In this document: positions 18,124-25,890 of the stretch, in pieces
Numbering within the stretch: the first letter of the stretch is position 1
How the letters are laid out: each line of letters opens with the position of its first letter
Source of the DNA: Myxococcales bacterium
GTDB taxonomy: Bacteria > Myxococcota_A > Polyangia > Polyangiales > Polyangiaceae
DNA: 64,000 nucleotides
NCBI GenBank assembly: GCA_016706225.1
Contig: JADJKB010000025.1
Span: 1-64,000 of the forward strand
Direction: 5' to 3'
The notes under the pieces: model-generated
Database searches by the model: none
What the model saw: only the letters and a program-made list of their open reading frames with translations
Told to the model about the DNA's origin: nothing
Position numbers and translations under genes: made by a program

Positions 18124-19541
18124 CAGCTCCCCGAGCACTTCGCGGTGCAGCCCGTGGACTGGCAGGCGCCGATTGCCAGGAACAGATCGGCTGCGGGTTT
18201 GCTGACGCCCATCTCTTGCTGACACGCGCCGGGGGCGTCGCAGGCCTGGCCACGGCAGCGCACCCGCTCGGCGCACTCCAGGATCTTGGCGCAGAGGGAG
18301 TCGGCGTCGCAGGCGATCAGCTCCTTCTCGCAGGCGCTGCAGGTGCAGTAATCACACTCGTCGATGGCTGCGCGCGCGCACTTCCGGCAGACCTGGAAGC
18401 GCTCCGCCTGGAGGTCGCATTGGGGCGCCGGCACAGTGCGGGTCACCGATGCGTTCGGGCAAACCTGGAAGGGAAACGCCTTGCCGCACTCGGCATAGGC
18501 ATCGATCACCGAGTCGCAGACGCCGGCGCCCGGATAACAGCGCGCGAAGCACTTCTCGGCCGTGTCGTCGATGCAACCGGATTTGTCGATGAAGCCGCAG
18601 AGCTTGTTGCACTCGGCGGAGACTTGCTCGGTCGAGTCCCCCACGGACGACCACGGTCCACAGGTCGGGATCTGCACCGTCTTGGATTGGCAGGGCCCGG
18701 TTGCCAGTCGCACGGCGGTCACGCTTCCCTCCGAGATGCGCTTGCACGCTTCCTGCGGCAGCTTGATGCGCCCCGCCTCGACGCGCCAACCGAACAGATC
18801 GCTCTTGTCGAGCGGCACGTAGCAATCCTTGCGGCCACAGATGCCGGCGTCGCCAAGTTCGGTGACCAGCCCGATGTTGAGGCTCGACTCGTCCCCCGAC
18901 GGCAGGGCGAGCGAGCAGTCGCTGATCTGGACGGCGACGTCGAATCCCTGGTCGAGGCAGGTCACGGTGTCGAAGCACGTGCCGGTGGCCGGGTCCTTGC
19001 CGTTACCTCCGCCAAAGACGTCGCCGGTCCCGTAGTCGGGCAGCGAGTTGTCCGTGTCCTCGATGCAGTCGCCGTTCATGCAGCTCTGGCCCTCGGGGCA
19101 CTTGCTGATGTTGAGACCGCCGGTGTTCACGACGTTGTCTTTGCACAACCACTGGATGGGAATGCGCAGGAGCGAGAGCCGCTTGGGTGGGATCTGGGTC
19201 ACCACCTTGCGCAGCGTCTGGGGGCGTCCCCCGCTGAACGCGACGACCGTGACGGTCGCGGTGGTCGAAGGGTTGGAGTTGCCCACCAGAGTGAGGGTCG
19301 CCGGCAGGAGCTGACCGCCCTTGCCGATGATGATCGGATCAGTCGGCGGCCGCGGAGATCCGTTCGAGAGCACTTCGAGCTGAATCGTGTCGATGTCCTT
19401 CGGAATGGCCATGTCCGCGTGGAGCGACAAGACCATCCGGCCGGGCTCTTCTTCGTCGCCGGAGCACGCCGGCAGCCCGGCGAGCAGCAGGAGGATTGCC
19501 CCGAACCTGCTCAAAGAACTGGCGCTGCGCCCCCGCATCAT
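18123..19541 (-). CDS. Cys-rich lipoprotein (operon gene 2)
   Basis: The 472-residue protein has a signal peptide and lipobox (GLPAC). An N-terminal region of about 130 residues is beta-rich (MVLSLHADMAIPKDID, TLTLVGNS), followed by a long region with many Cys pairs (CGRKDCYVPL, CNKLCGF, CFARCYPG, CDYCTCSACE) up to a C-terminal CTAKCSGS. MVLSLHADM resembles the start of myxobacterial beta-sandwich lipoproteins. Its start overlaps the stop of the upstream gene by 4 nt (ATGA) and its stop overlaps the kinase start. Confidence 0.75.
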   Translation of the reverse strand: MMRGRSASSLSRFGAILLLLAGLPACSGDEEEPGRMVLSLHADMAIPKDIDTIQLEVLSNGSPRPPTDPIIIGKGGQLLPATLTLVGNSNPSTTATVTVVAFSGGRPQTLRKVVTQIPPKRLSLLRIPIQWLCKDNVVNTGGLNISKCPEGQSCMNGDCIEDTDNSLPDYGTGDVFGGGNGKDPATGTCFDTVTCLDQGFDVAVQISDCSLALPSGDESSLNIGLVTELGDAGICGRKDCYVPLDKSDLFGWRVEAGRIKLPQEACKRISEGSVTAVRLATGPCQSKTVQIPTCGPWSSVGDSTEQVSAECNKLCGFIDKSGCIDDTAEKCFARCYPGAGVCDSVIDAYAECGKAFPFQVCPNASVTRTVPAPQCDLQAERFQVCRKCARAAIDECDYCTCSACEKELIACDADSLCAKILECAERVRCRGQACDAPGACQQEMGVSKPAADLFLAIGACQSTGCTAKCSGS

Positions 19542-20419
19542 GCCGGAGTGCACGTCATGTAGAACTCCACGCACTTGGACTGGAGGCAGGTCTTGCAGGC
19601 CGCCGCGGCACCCGGCGACTTGTTGACGCACACCGTCGCGCCACATTCTGTGAGGCACTTTCCTGTCCCATCGCTGCACGCGCAGTTCTTCAAGCTGTTC
19701 CAGTTCGTCAGCTCGGCGCCTGCGCAGATCTTGGTCGGGTCGGAGGTCGACACGTTCAGCGCGATGGAGCAGGACACGCAGGCGCCAGTTCCACCGGTTC
19801 CAGTTCCACCGGTTCCGGTTCCACCGGTTCCAGTTCCACCGGTTCCAGTTCCGCCGGTTCCAGTTCCGCCGGTTCCAGTTCCGCCGGTTCCAGTTCCGCC
19901 GGTTCCAGTTCCGCCCGTGCCGCCAGTACCTGTGACCGGATTCCCGTCGCAGTCGACCGTGGCCGCGACGCCGAACAGAGCCGCGTCCAAGCAGCCGGTG
20001 CCGACCAGGCTCTCTACAGCGCCGCAGGTCTTGCCGTCCGGCAAGCAACAGCCCGCCAGCGTCTTGCCCTGCCAGGTGACGCTCGGGCAATCGGGATCCA
20101 GGTTCGAAGCGTCGGTGTCAGCGGGCGGCAAGCACTCCTGGCCGATGCTCGGGATCTTGAAACCGCAGCTGTCGTTCGTCTGACAGCACGGCTCGGCGAG
20201 GCCCGCGGCCGCCGCGGGAGGTGGCGGACACTCGATGCCGTTGCAGGTCGCGCCGGCGTCTCCGGCCCCGCCGCCGGTGCCGCCTCCGACGCTGCCGCCG
20301 AAGAACCGCGTCACCCTGCCGCCCGAATCGGCCGCGTCATCGCCACAAGCGACGGCCGCTGCCAAGGTCAGCCCCAACACCCCAATCAGTCGCGGTCCAC
20401 GCCCGCCCGGTCGCTTCAC
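19538..20419 (-). CDS. Cys-rich lipoprotein with (GTGGT)n linker (operon gene 1)
   Basis: The 293-residue protein has a signal peptide and lipobox (AVACG), a first Cys-rich module (CNGIECPPPP, PCCQTNDSCGF, LAGCCLPDGKTC), a repetitive Gly/Thr linker of about 55 residues, and a second Cys-rich module (CVSCSIALN, NCACSDGTGKCLTECG) ending FYMTCTPA. The second module's pattern recurs in the C-terminal fragment at 20,966-21,595. It is the first gene of the operon; the 197-bp gap to the divergent gene at 20,617 should hold the promoters. Confidence 0.75.
   Translation of the reverse strand: MKRPGGRGPRLIGVLGLTLAAAVACGDDAADSGGRVTRFFGGSVGGGTGGGAGDAGATCNGIECPPPPAAAAGLAEPCCQTNDSCGFKIPSIGQECLPPADTDASNLDPDCPSVTWQGKTLAGCCLPDGKTCGAVESLVGTGCLDAALFGVAATVDCDGNPVTGTGGTGGTGTGGTGTGGTGTGGTGTGGTGTGGTGTGGTGTGGTGTGGTGACVSCSIALNVSTSDPTKICAGAELTNWNSLKNCACSDGTGKCLTECGATVCVNKSPGAAAACKTCLQSKCVEFYMTCTPA
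19788..19930 (-). repeat. 15-bp tandem repeat in coding sequence
   Basis: About nine to ten copies of a 15-bp unit (CCAGTTCCACCGGTT on the plus strand, with A/G variants) encode GTGGT pentapeptides. Copy-number change keeps the frame, so it alters linker length only. Confidence 0.85.
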
Positions 20420-20616
20420 GATAGCCGCGAGGATACCAAGCGAAGCCCCGGGCGCACAAGGCCGCGCGACACGGGGTGACGGACGTCAGTCGGGGGTGCG
20501 AGAACCGAATGCTCGTTCGGGCGACGCGGGCGAGGGGCCTGGCAATCCAATGCTTCGTGGTGATAGCGTCGTCTGGGTCAGCGGGGCAGGGTTTCCGCCG
20601 GCGGAGGGTCGCGACA

Positions 20617-20838
20617 GTGAAGGGTCTACTCAAAGGTTTCTTGTTCGCGTCGTGGGCGCTGTTGGTCGTCTCGGCTTGCGGCAGCGACAGCGGCGGCGAC
20701 ACCACGTGCAGCTGCACTTGCACGTGCGCTGGAGCGGCTCCCACCAAGTTGGGCACCGTGGCGAAGGCCGAGGAATGCAAGTCCGACTGCAAGGCGAGCT
20801 GCACCGGCGAATGGGAAGCCAAGCACGACTGTAGCTGA
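20617..20838 (+). CDS. small Cys-rich lipoprotein
   Basis: The 73-residue protein from GTG 20,617 has a basic start, hydrophobic core and lipobox (VVSAC), then a short mature part with nine further Cys (TTCSCTCTCAG; CKSDCKASCTGEW). Longer in-frame starts upstream lack a signal. It is divergent from the five-gene operon and could belong to the same envelope function. No family recognised. Confidence 0.6.
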   Translation: MKGLLKGFLFASWALLVVSACGSDSGGDTTCSCTCTCAGAAPTKLGTVAKAEECKSDCKASCTGEWEAKHDCS

Positions 20839-20965
20839 CGGCTCCGGCGAGATCGCGCGAACCAATCGGCGCGCGGAACGCCTCTGTCCGAACTCCGCTC
20901 ACCACGTTCCATTCCGGGTCATGCGGACGCGTCAGTCGTCCGGCTTCACGCCGTGACGACGACGT

Positions 20966-21595
20966 CTACGGACACACCTTGTATCCTGGGCACGGGAGGG
21001 ACTCCAAGCACGCCTTACACGCGGGGGGCGCAGGCAATCCGGCGCCCGTGGCTCCTGCCTGACACCCGGTCCAGCCGGCGGTACACCCGGGATTGCACGG
21101 ACCGAAGCACGCGCAAGCGAGCACGCTCTGGAAGTCCACCTGGCACGCCGCCGACCCTGGGTTTGTCAACCCCTTGCCCGCCAAGAAGTCCGACAACGTG
21201 CAGCACGCGCCGGTGCCTCCACCCGTGCCTCCCGTGCCTGTGCCTCCGGTGCCACCGGTGCCCGTGCCACCGGTGCCCGTGCCACCGGTGCTCGTGCCAC
21301 CTGTGCCTCCCGTGCCTCCGGTGGCCGCGGGCTTGTCGCCTTGGCACGTTTGACCCTCGCTGAAACAGAACTCGCCGCACGCGCTGGGCGTGCACGCCGA
21401 GAGGGGCTTGGTGCCCGGCGCGGTGCAATAGTCCGTGGTGCAAGCGCTCGGGCAGTCCTTGCACAGGCAGGTCGCATACTGCGTGTACAGGGTCTTCGAC
21501 GACGCGCACAGCGTGGCGGGCGCTGCCGTCCCCTTGTAGACCTCCGAGCACGTGCTGCACCCGCCACCCGTGCCACCTGTGCCGCCTGTGCCGCC
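20966..21595 (-). pseudogene. Cys-rich surface protein, 5' end lost at a palindromic junction
   Basis: The C-terminal 200 or so residues are clear: Cys module CSTCSEVYKGTAAPA, CKDCPSACTTDYC, a Gly/Thr linker of about 45 residues, and a second module CCTLSDFLAGKGL to ACKACLESLPC. The pattern is the same kind of domain as in gene 19,538-20,419. The frame continues upstream only into the reverse complement of an unrelated gene, with the switch exactly at the 34-bp palindrome 21,579-21,612. No start or signal peptide remains. Confidence 0.6.
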
Positions 21596-21612
21596 GGCGG
21601 CACTGGCGGCAC
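21579..21612. repeat. near-perfect 34-bp palindrome at a head-to-head gene junction
   Basis: GTGCCGCCTGTGCCGCC is followed directly by its reverse complement with one mismatch. Each arm encodes Gly/Thr-rich linker on its own strand, so two linker-coding sequences are joined arm to arm. Confidence 0.75.
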
Positions 21613-22062
21613 GGGAGGCGGGGCCGGCAGCGGAGGCTCGTCGACGGGAGGCAGCGCAGGCATAGTTGGGAAACGCACCGGTCAGGTGAAGCTCGACGGT
21701 CGCTCGCTGACGGACGATCAGGGGCGTTTCAACGCGCTCGGCGCGACGTTGATGTGGGCCGCCTGGGGCTACAAGAACGACTTGGCCCGGCTCGAGCAGA
21801 ACCTCGATTGGCTCTCGAAGCACGGCTTCCATTACATCCGAGCGCTGGGCGTCGTCGGCGACTACGCGAACGCCGATTTCTGGGACGGACGCGAGATCGA
21901 CTGGCACTGGTCGGACTACGACCAGGTCATCGCCGGACTCACCGACCTCGCGTATCAGAAGTATGGGCTCAGGGTCGAATGGACCTTTGATCGGCGACGG
22001 TCAGAAGAACATCCCTCGACCTCCGACCGCCACGCCTTGGTGGACCGTTTCGTTGCCATGGC
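21596..22062 (+). pseudogene. glycoside-hydrolase-like fragment after Gly-rich linker
   Basis: From the palindrome the plus strand encodes a Gly-rich linker (GGGAGSGGSSTGGSAG) and then a TIM-barrel-like start: GRSLTDDQGRFNALGATLMW, LARLEQNLDWLSKHGFHYIR, ALGVVGDY. The region is similar in style to secreted GH5-type or related glycosidases. Near 21,985 two compensating frame changes (extra T in ACCTTTG; a second near 22,010) alter about 10 residues (LIGDGQKNIP in the alternative frame). It ends at the glmS breakpoint near 22,062. Both ends are missing. Confidence 0.5.
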
Positions 22063-22063
22063 G

Positions 22064-22422
22064 CCCTTTCGGCCGTGAGCTCGGCCATCTCGCCGTCCTC
22101 GAGGAAGATCATCTCGCGCGTACTGCCGAGCAAGGCCGGAATGTCGCTACCGCACAGCGTCTCCCCTTCGCCGATACCGATCACCAGGGGTGACGCGCTC
22201 TTGGCGATCACGATGCGCCCGGGCTCACGCCGGCAGATCGCGGCCAGGGCGTAGGCGCCGCGCACTTGCCCGAGCGCCTGACGCATCGCCAGAAACAGGC
22301 TCGCCGCGCCGGCGTCGAGCGCACGATTGATCAGATGCGCGACGATCTCGCCCCGGTGTCGCTGGTGAGGCGCACGCCGCCTTTCTGCAGCTCTTGCTTC
22401 AGCCGAGCCGGCGTCCAGGTGT
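22064..22422 (-). pseudogene. glmS: glmS fragment (copy 2), glutaminase domain
   Basis: The minus strand reads LKQELQKGGVRLTSDTG, then (one-base frame change, one G fewer than copy 1) AHLINRALDAG, ALGQVRGAYALAAICRREPG, SPLVIGIGEGETLCGSDIPA and TREMIFLEDGEMAELTAE. These are consecutive parts of the glutaminase domain of glucosamine-6-phosphate synthase. The first 40 or so residues with the catalytic Cys and the entire isomerase domain are absent. The outer 166 bp duplicate 1256-1423. Confidence 0.75.
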
Positions 22423-22518
22423 CAGGCTGACGGATTACCCGTTCGAGCGAAGCCTGCCGGTGTTCTTCAGCCTCTCCGCTGCGTTCGCGCAGCGGCCGGA
22501 AGATCGAGGACGAGGCGG

Positions 22519-23658
22519 AGGCGCGGCGGTGCCTGGCCGCAGCGAAGCGGAAGGGCCTGAGCGCCGGACTTGTTGGCGCGGGCTTGGGTGATCGCGGAGG
22601 GAGCTCGGGCGCGGCGGGTCGCGGCGGGTGGCGATCGCCGCCGGCGGCCGCCGGTTCGCCACCCCGAGTCCGCGCGATTTTGCGAGGAAACATCGGCCTT
22701 CCGGGGTGGCACGCCGCTGGCCATAGCGCCGTCGTGTGGGCCACCCCGCACACACCCGTCCCGAGCCCTCGCGCGTCCGGCATCGACCGGAGAGCACGCT
22801 GCTCTACCAGACAGTGGCGGCATCGCGGAGGTGCGCGGCATCAACTTGCATGCGGCGCAGGTCATCGACGGCCGAGATCGGCGACGAGTGGAGCGGCTCG
22901 CTAAATACATCACGCGCCCTCCGATCGCGCAGGACCGCCTCGAGCGCCGGCAGGACGGCAGGCTCGAGCTCATCTTCAAGAAGGTGTGGCGGGACGGCAC
23001 CCGCGCGCTGGTGCTCGAGCCCCACGACCTGATTGCGCGGTTGGTGGCGGCCGTGCCGCCTCCACGCTTTCACATGCTCCGGTATTTCGGGGTGCTCTCG
23101 AGCCACTCATCGCGCCGGGCCCTCGTCGTGCCCAAGCCGCCCGTGGATGCGGCCTGTCACAAGCCACCTCCGGCTCGAGGCGATCAGCCTCGAGCTGCTC
23201 GGCGAGAAGGACGATGCGCCGGTCGGGCGGAAGCGGTGGGCGTGGTTGCTGGCGCACGTGTTCGCGGCCGATGTCGAGACGTGCCCGCGTTGCTCCGGCC
23301 CGATGAGGTGGGCGGAGGTCGCCACGAGCCGCGCGGCCATCACGCGGCTGATTGCGGAGCACGAGGACGGCCTCGGATCGAGAGCGCCGCCCACGGCGAG
23401 AGTCCCCGTCCGCGTGCCCGAGCAATTGGGGATGGGGTTCGGGGAGGGGTGAGGCGACCGGCGACTTCGCTGGGGCGGAGGTGTGTGTCGCGCGCGCTTG
23501 GCGAGGGTGATCGAGCTCGGCAGAGGACCCGGCGAGCCCAATCGGCGCCCGGCGAGCCCAATCGGCGCCGGGGGTCGGGGTGCGGGAGGTGATCTCGACC
23601 CGAAGCCGTCGAGCGCGTACTCTCGGCTTGGTGGGTTTTGGCAGTTCAAATGCCCTAT
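22519..23658 (+). mobile_element. IS91-family element copy 2, internally deleted
   Basis: The left part (22,519-22,815) matches 28,111-28,412 and carries the transposase N-terminus (RHRPESTLLYQTVA). It jumps at about 22,815 directly to the C-terminal half (EVRGINLHAAQ, LAKYITRPPIAQDRL, KKVWRDGTRALVLEPHDL, PPPRFHMLRYFGVLSSHS, CPRCSGPMRWAEVA), out of frame. The right part matches 420-1252 to the 3' end of the element. The middle of the gene, including the catalytic Tyr region, is deleted. Useful as the reference for where copy 1 is frameshifted. Confidence 0.75.
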
Positions 23659-23867
23659 GCGCTGCGCAATCGCTCGGAGCGGCGCAGCCTCTTCGGACTG
23701 CTACAGCCGTCGGAGCCGAGGTGCCATGTAGCTCGGGTCGCCGAGCGCACGCAGCTAGAGAGGACGCGTCGCTCCGATCAGGTGCGCTGTCATCGGGTCC
23801 CGCGAAGTGCCGCCAGGGACTGGCGGGCCAAAGCCAGGTGTGCGATTGTGGCGTCGGACGGGGGCTC

Positions 23868-24758
23868 ATGAAGTTCGCTTGCGCGGTTGGGTTGAGCGGC
23901 GCGTTGTGCGTGAGCGGGTGTGGCGGTGGCGATTCCACGCCCAGCCCATGGCACTTCGGTGGCGCGAGCGGCAGCGGGGGAGCGAGCGGTGGCAGCGGTG
24001 GCAGCGCCGGAACGAGCGGCGGCAGCGGCGGAGCGAGCGGCGGTAGCGGCGGAGCGAGCGGCGGTAGCGGCGGTAGCGGCGGAGCGAGCGGCGGTAGCGG
24101 CGGTAGCGGCGGAGCGAGCGGCGGTAGCGGCGGAGCGAGCGGCGGTAGCGGCGGAGCGAGCGGGGGAGCGAGCGGCGGTAGCGGCGGTAGCGGCGGAGCG
24201 AGCGGCGGCAGCGGCGGAGCGAGCGGCGGTAGCGGCGGAGCGAGCGGCGGTAGCGGCGGAGCGAGCGGCGGTAGCGGCGGAGCGAGCGGCGGCAGCGGCG
24301 GAGCGAGCGGCGGTAGCGGCGGCAGCGGCGGTAGCGGCGGCAGCGGCGGGGGCACAGGGGGTACGGGCGCCACCTGCAGCGCGCTGGTCCCGTCCGGGGC
24401 GTTCGTGGTGCCGTCCCAGGGCACGGGAAGCCAACCGACCGGGCAGGGCGGCGCCGTCCCGGCGGGAACCTACGTGCTGACGGCCTTGACCGTCTATCCG
24501 CCGGCGACGCCTGGCAGCACGCCCAGTCGTGGGGTCTTCACATTCGGCGCGACGAGCTACGAGGAAGCGACTCAGCAGACCGTCTCGGGCTCCATCTCCA
24601 CGCGCAAGGGCACATGGACGACGGGGGGGAGCACGTTGATCGCGACCGCCACCTGCCCCGTCAACGCCATCGACTACTACGGCTACACCTACGCGAACAA
24701 CAAGCTCGACGTCATCAACCCGTCCAGCAAGATCGTCGCGACCTGGACGAAGCAGTGA
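23868..24758 (+). CDS. lipoprotein with Gly/Ser-rich repeat and small beta domain
   Basis: The 296-residue protein starts at ATG 23,868 (MKFACAVGLSGALCVSGCGG), with lipobox VSGC. Residues about 35-160 are an almost pure Gly/Ser/Ala repeat. The C-terminal 130 residues form a folded domain (GAFVVPSQGTGSQPTG, GTYVLTALTVYPP, SGSISTRKGTWTTGGSTL) with only two Cys, in the style of myxobacterial surface lipoproteins with calycin-like or beta-barrel ends. The long stalk probably lifts this domain off the membrane. Intact, preceded by the IS91 copy and about 200 bp with nothing else recognisable. Confidence 0.75.
   Translation: MKFACAVGLSGALCVSGCGGGDSTPSPWHFGGASGSGGASGGSGGSAGTSGGSGGASGGSGGASGGSGGSGGASGGSGGSGGASGGSGGASGGSGGASGGASGGSGGSGGASGGSGGASGGSGGASGGSGGASGGSGGASGGSGGASGGSGGSGGSGGSGGGTGGTGATCSALVPSGAFVVPSQGTGSQPTGQGGAVPAGTYVLTALTVYPPATPGSTPSRGVFTFGATSYEEATQQTVSGSISTRKGTWTTGGSTLIATATCPVNAIDYYGYTYANNKLDVINPSSKIVATWTKQ
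23960..24355 (+). repeat. 21-bp tandem repeat encoding the Gly/Ser stalk
   Basis: Units of 21 bp (AGCGGCGGTAGCGGCGGAGCG, encoding SGGSGGA) alternate with 9-12-bp shorter units. All are multiples of three, so slippage would keep the frame and change stalk length. Confidence 0.8.
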
Positions 24759-25093
24759 GCCGGCGCCGGCACCGAGCGCGCGACACCGTGTGGTGAGCGC
24801 AACGCCCTCGCTTCGCGAGAACGATCCCCACTACTCCGAGCACCCCATCCCGAGCGGTCCCGCCGTGAGCAAGTTACTTCGGGCTGGGCACGACTTCCCG
24901 CACGCCGGCAGGGTGCAGCCGGGCGCTGCCCTTCGGCACCAGATTAGGTGCAGCCGCCGGCGCCGCAGGAGTGCTTCACGCCGGTGGCGGTGTGATCGCA
25001 CCGACGCCCCGCGTGGTGGTCAGCAAGAGAGGTGAGGTTGGTGAGCAGGCACACGGTCAATGCACCCTAGCGGCTCGAACAAGTCCGGAGTGA
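24759..25093. other. intergenic stretch without recognisable features
   Basis: No convincing frame on either strand, no IS end and no repeat seen elsewhere in the window. Confidence 0.4.
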
Positions 25094-25306
25094 CTTCAGC
25101 GGTGGTGCCGGAGGGGCGGGGACGCGCTACAGGACGGCGGAACGGGCGACGCGGGCGATGCATCGCCCACTGACGGGCCGAACGACGCGCTCATCTGTGC
25201 GGTCCTCTCGTGCACGACGGACCTGGAGTGCGGCCAGGGCTGCGGCCCATGTATCACGACGGGCACCCTGGGCGTCTGCGCTGCCTACAACTCAGGCGAC
25301 CCGTAG
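25094..25306 (+). pseudogene. Cys-rich lipoprotein C-terminal fragment
   Basis: The frame reads GGTGDAGDASPTDGPNDALI, CAVLSCTTDLECGQGCGPC and CAAYNSGDP before a stop. This is a typical end of myxobacterial Asp/Gly-linked Cys-rich lipoproteins. An in-frame TGA at 25,091 and no start codon show that the 5' end is gone. Confidence 0.4.
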
Positions 25307-25792
25307 GCGGCAGCCGGTCAGCCCGTGGTCACCCCTGGAAGGCCCGCCAAGAGCGCGCGGCGGCTGCGTGAGCTCGGGAGGCTCGGCTCCGATTGCGAAA
25401 CTGCCCTCACTTTTTTTCGCGCGCACCAGCTTGACCCAGTTGTTCCGGCGTCCTTCGTCGAACCAGACGATGTCCCGGGACACCGGCCAGAAGGTGTAGG
25501 TGAAGTCCGACGGCTCCACTTTCTTGCCCTCGTATCCTTTGGCGTTGGACTCGACGCGCCAGAGACCCGTAACGACGAATTGCTTCTGGTCGTTTACCCG
25601 AGCTTCCTTGGTCTCGGAAGTGATGGTGTGGTCGGGCCAGTTCGGGTCGGCGTGCATCTCATGGCTGGTGACGACCAGCTTCTTGCCCTCGAGCTTGACG
25701 AACGTGCGGAAGTTCTTGCCCGCGCCGATGTCCTCTTCCCAGTCGCCTCGAATGAGCGGCGCGAAGTCCGCGTCCTTCACGTCCAGCATCAA
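25292..25792 (-). CDS. unknown soluble protein, possibly 5'-truncated
   Basis: The 166-residue protein (MMLDVKDADFAPLIRGDWEE) has an even, charged composition with several Trp and looks like a real beta-rich domain (TFVKLEGKKLVVTSHEM, FTYTFWPVSRDIVWFDEG). No signal peptide. The last 25 residues, after FAIGAEPPE, are Pro/Arg-rich and may be read-through. The region just upstream is repeat A copy 4, so the natural start or promoter may be displaced. Confidence 0.5.
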   Translation of the reverse strand: MMLDVKDADFAPLIRGDWEEDIGAGKNFRTFVKLEGKKLVVTSHEMHADPNWPDHTITSETKEARVNDQKQFVVTGLWRVESNAKGYEGKKVEPSDFTYTFWPVSRDIVWFDEGRRNNWVKLVRAKKSEGSFAIGAEPPELTQPPRALGGPSRGDHGLTGCRLRVA

Positions 25793-25890
25793 GCCTTCGA
25801 ACGACGCGGGCTCGAGGCTAGCCCGAGCAAAGCGATCATGCGAAACTGCACGTCATTGATGGGGCGGCAGAAGTTGACGGATCGTGTCTT

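Noticed and set aside
18111..19562. 483-codon plus-strand frame
   Set aside because: Shadow of the minus-strand Cys-rich lipoprotein 18,123-19,541, which has a lipobox and operon overlaps.
19542..20090. Longer N-terminus (Asn/Trp/Arg repeat) for gene 18,123-19,541
   Set aside because: It is the (GTGGT)n coding repeat read in the wrong frame; ATG 19,541 gives a proper signal peptide.
22976..24424. 482-codon minus-strand Pro/Leu repeat protein
   Set aside because: Antisense of the Gly/Ser repeat of the lipoprotein at 23,868 and of an IS91 copy.
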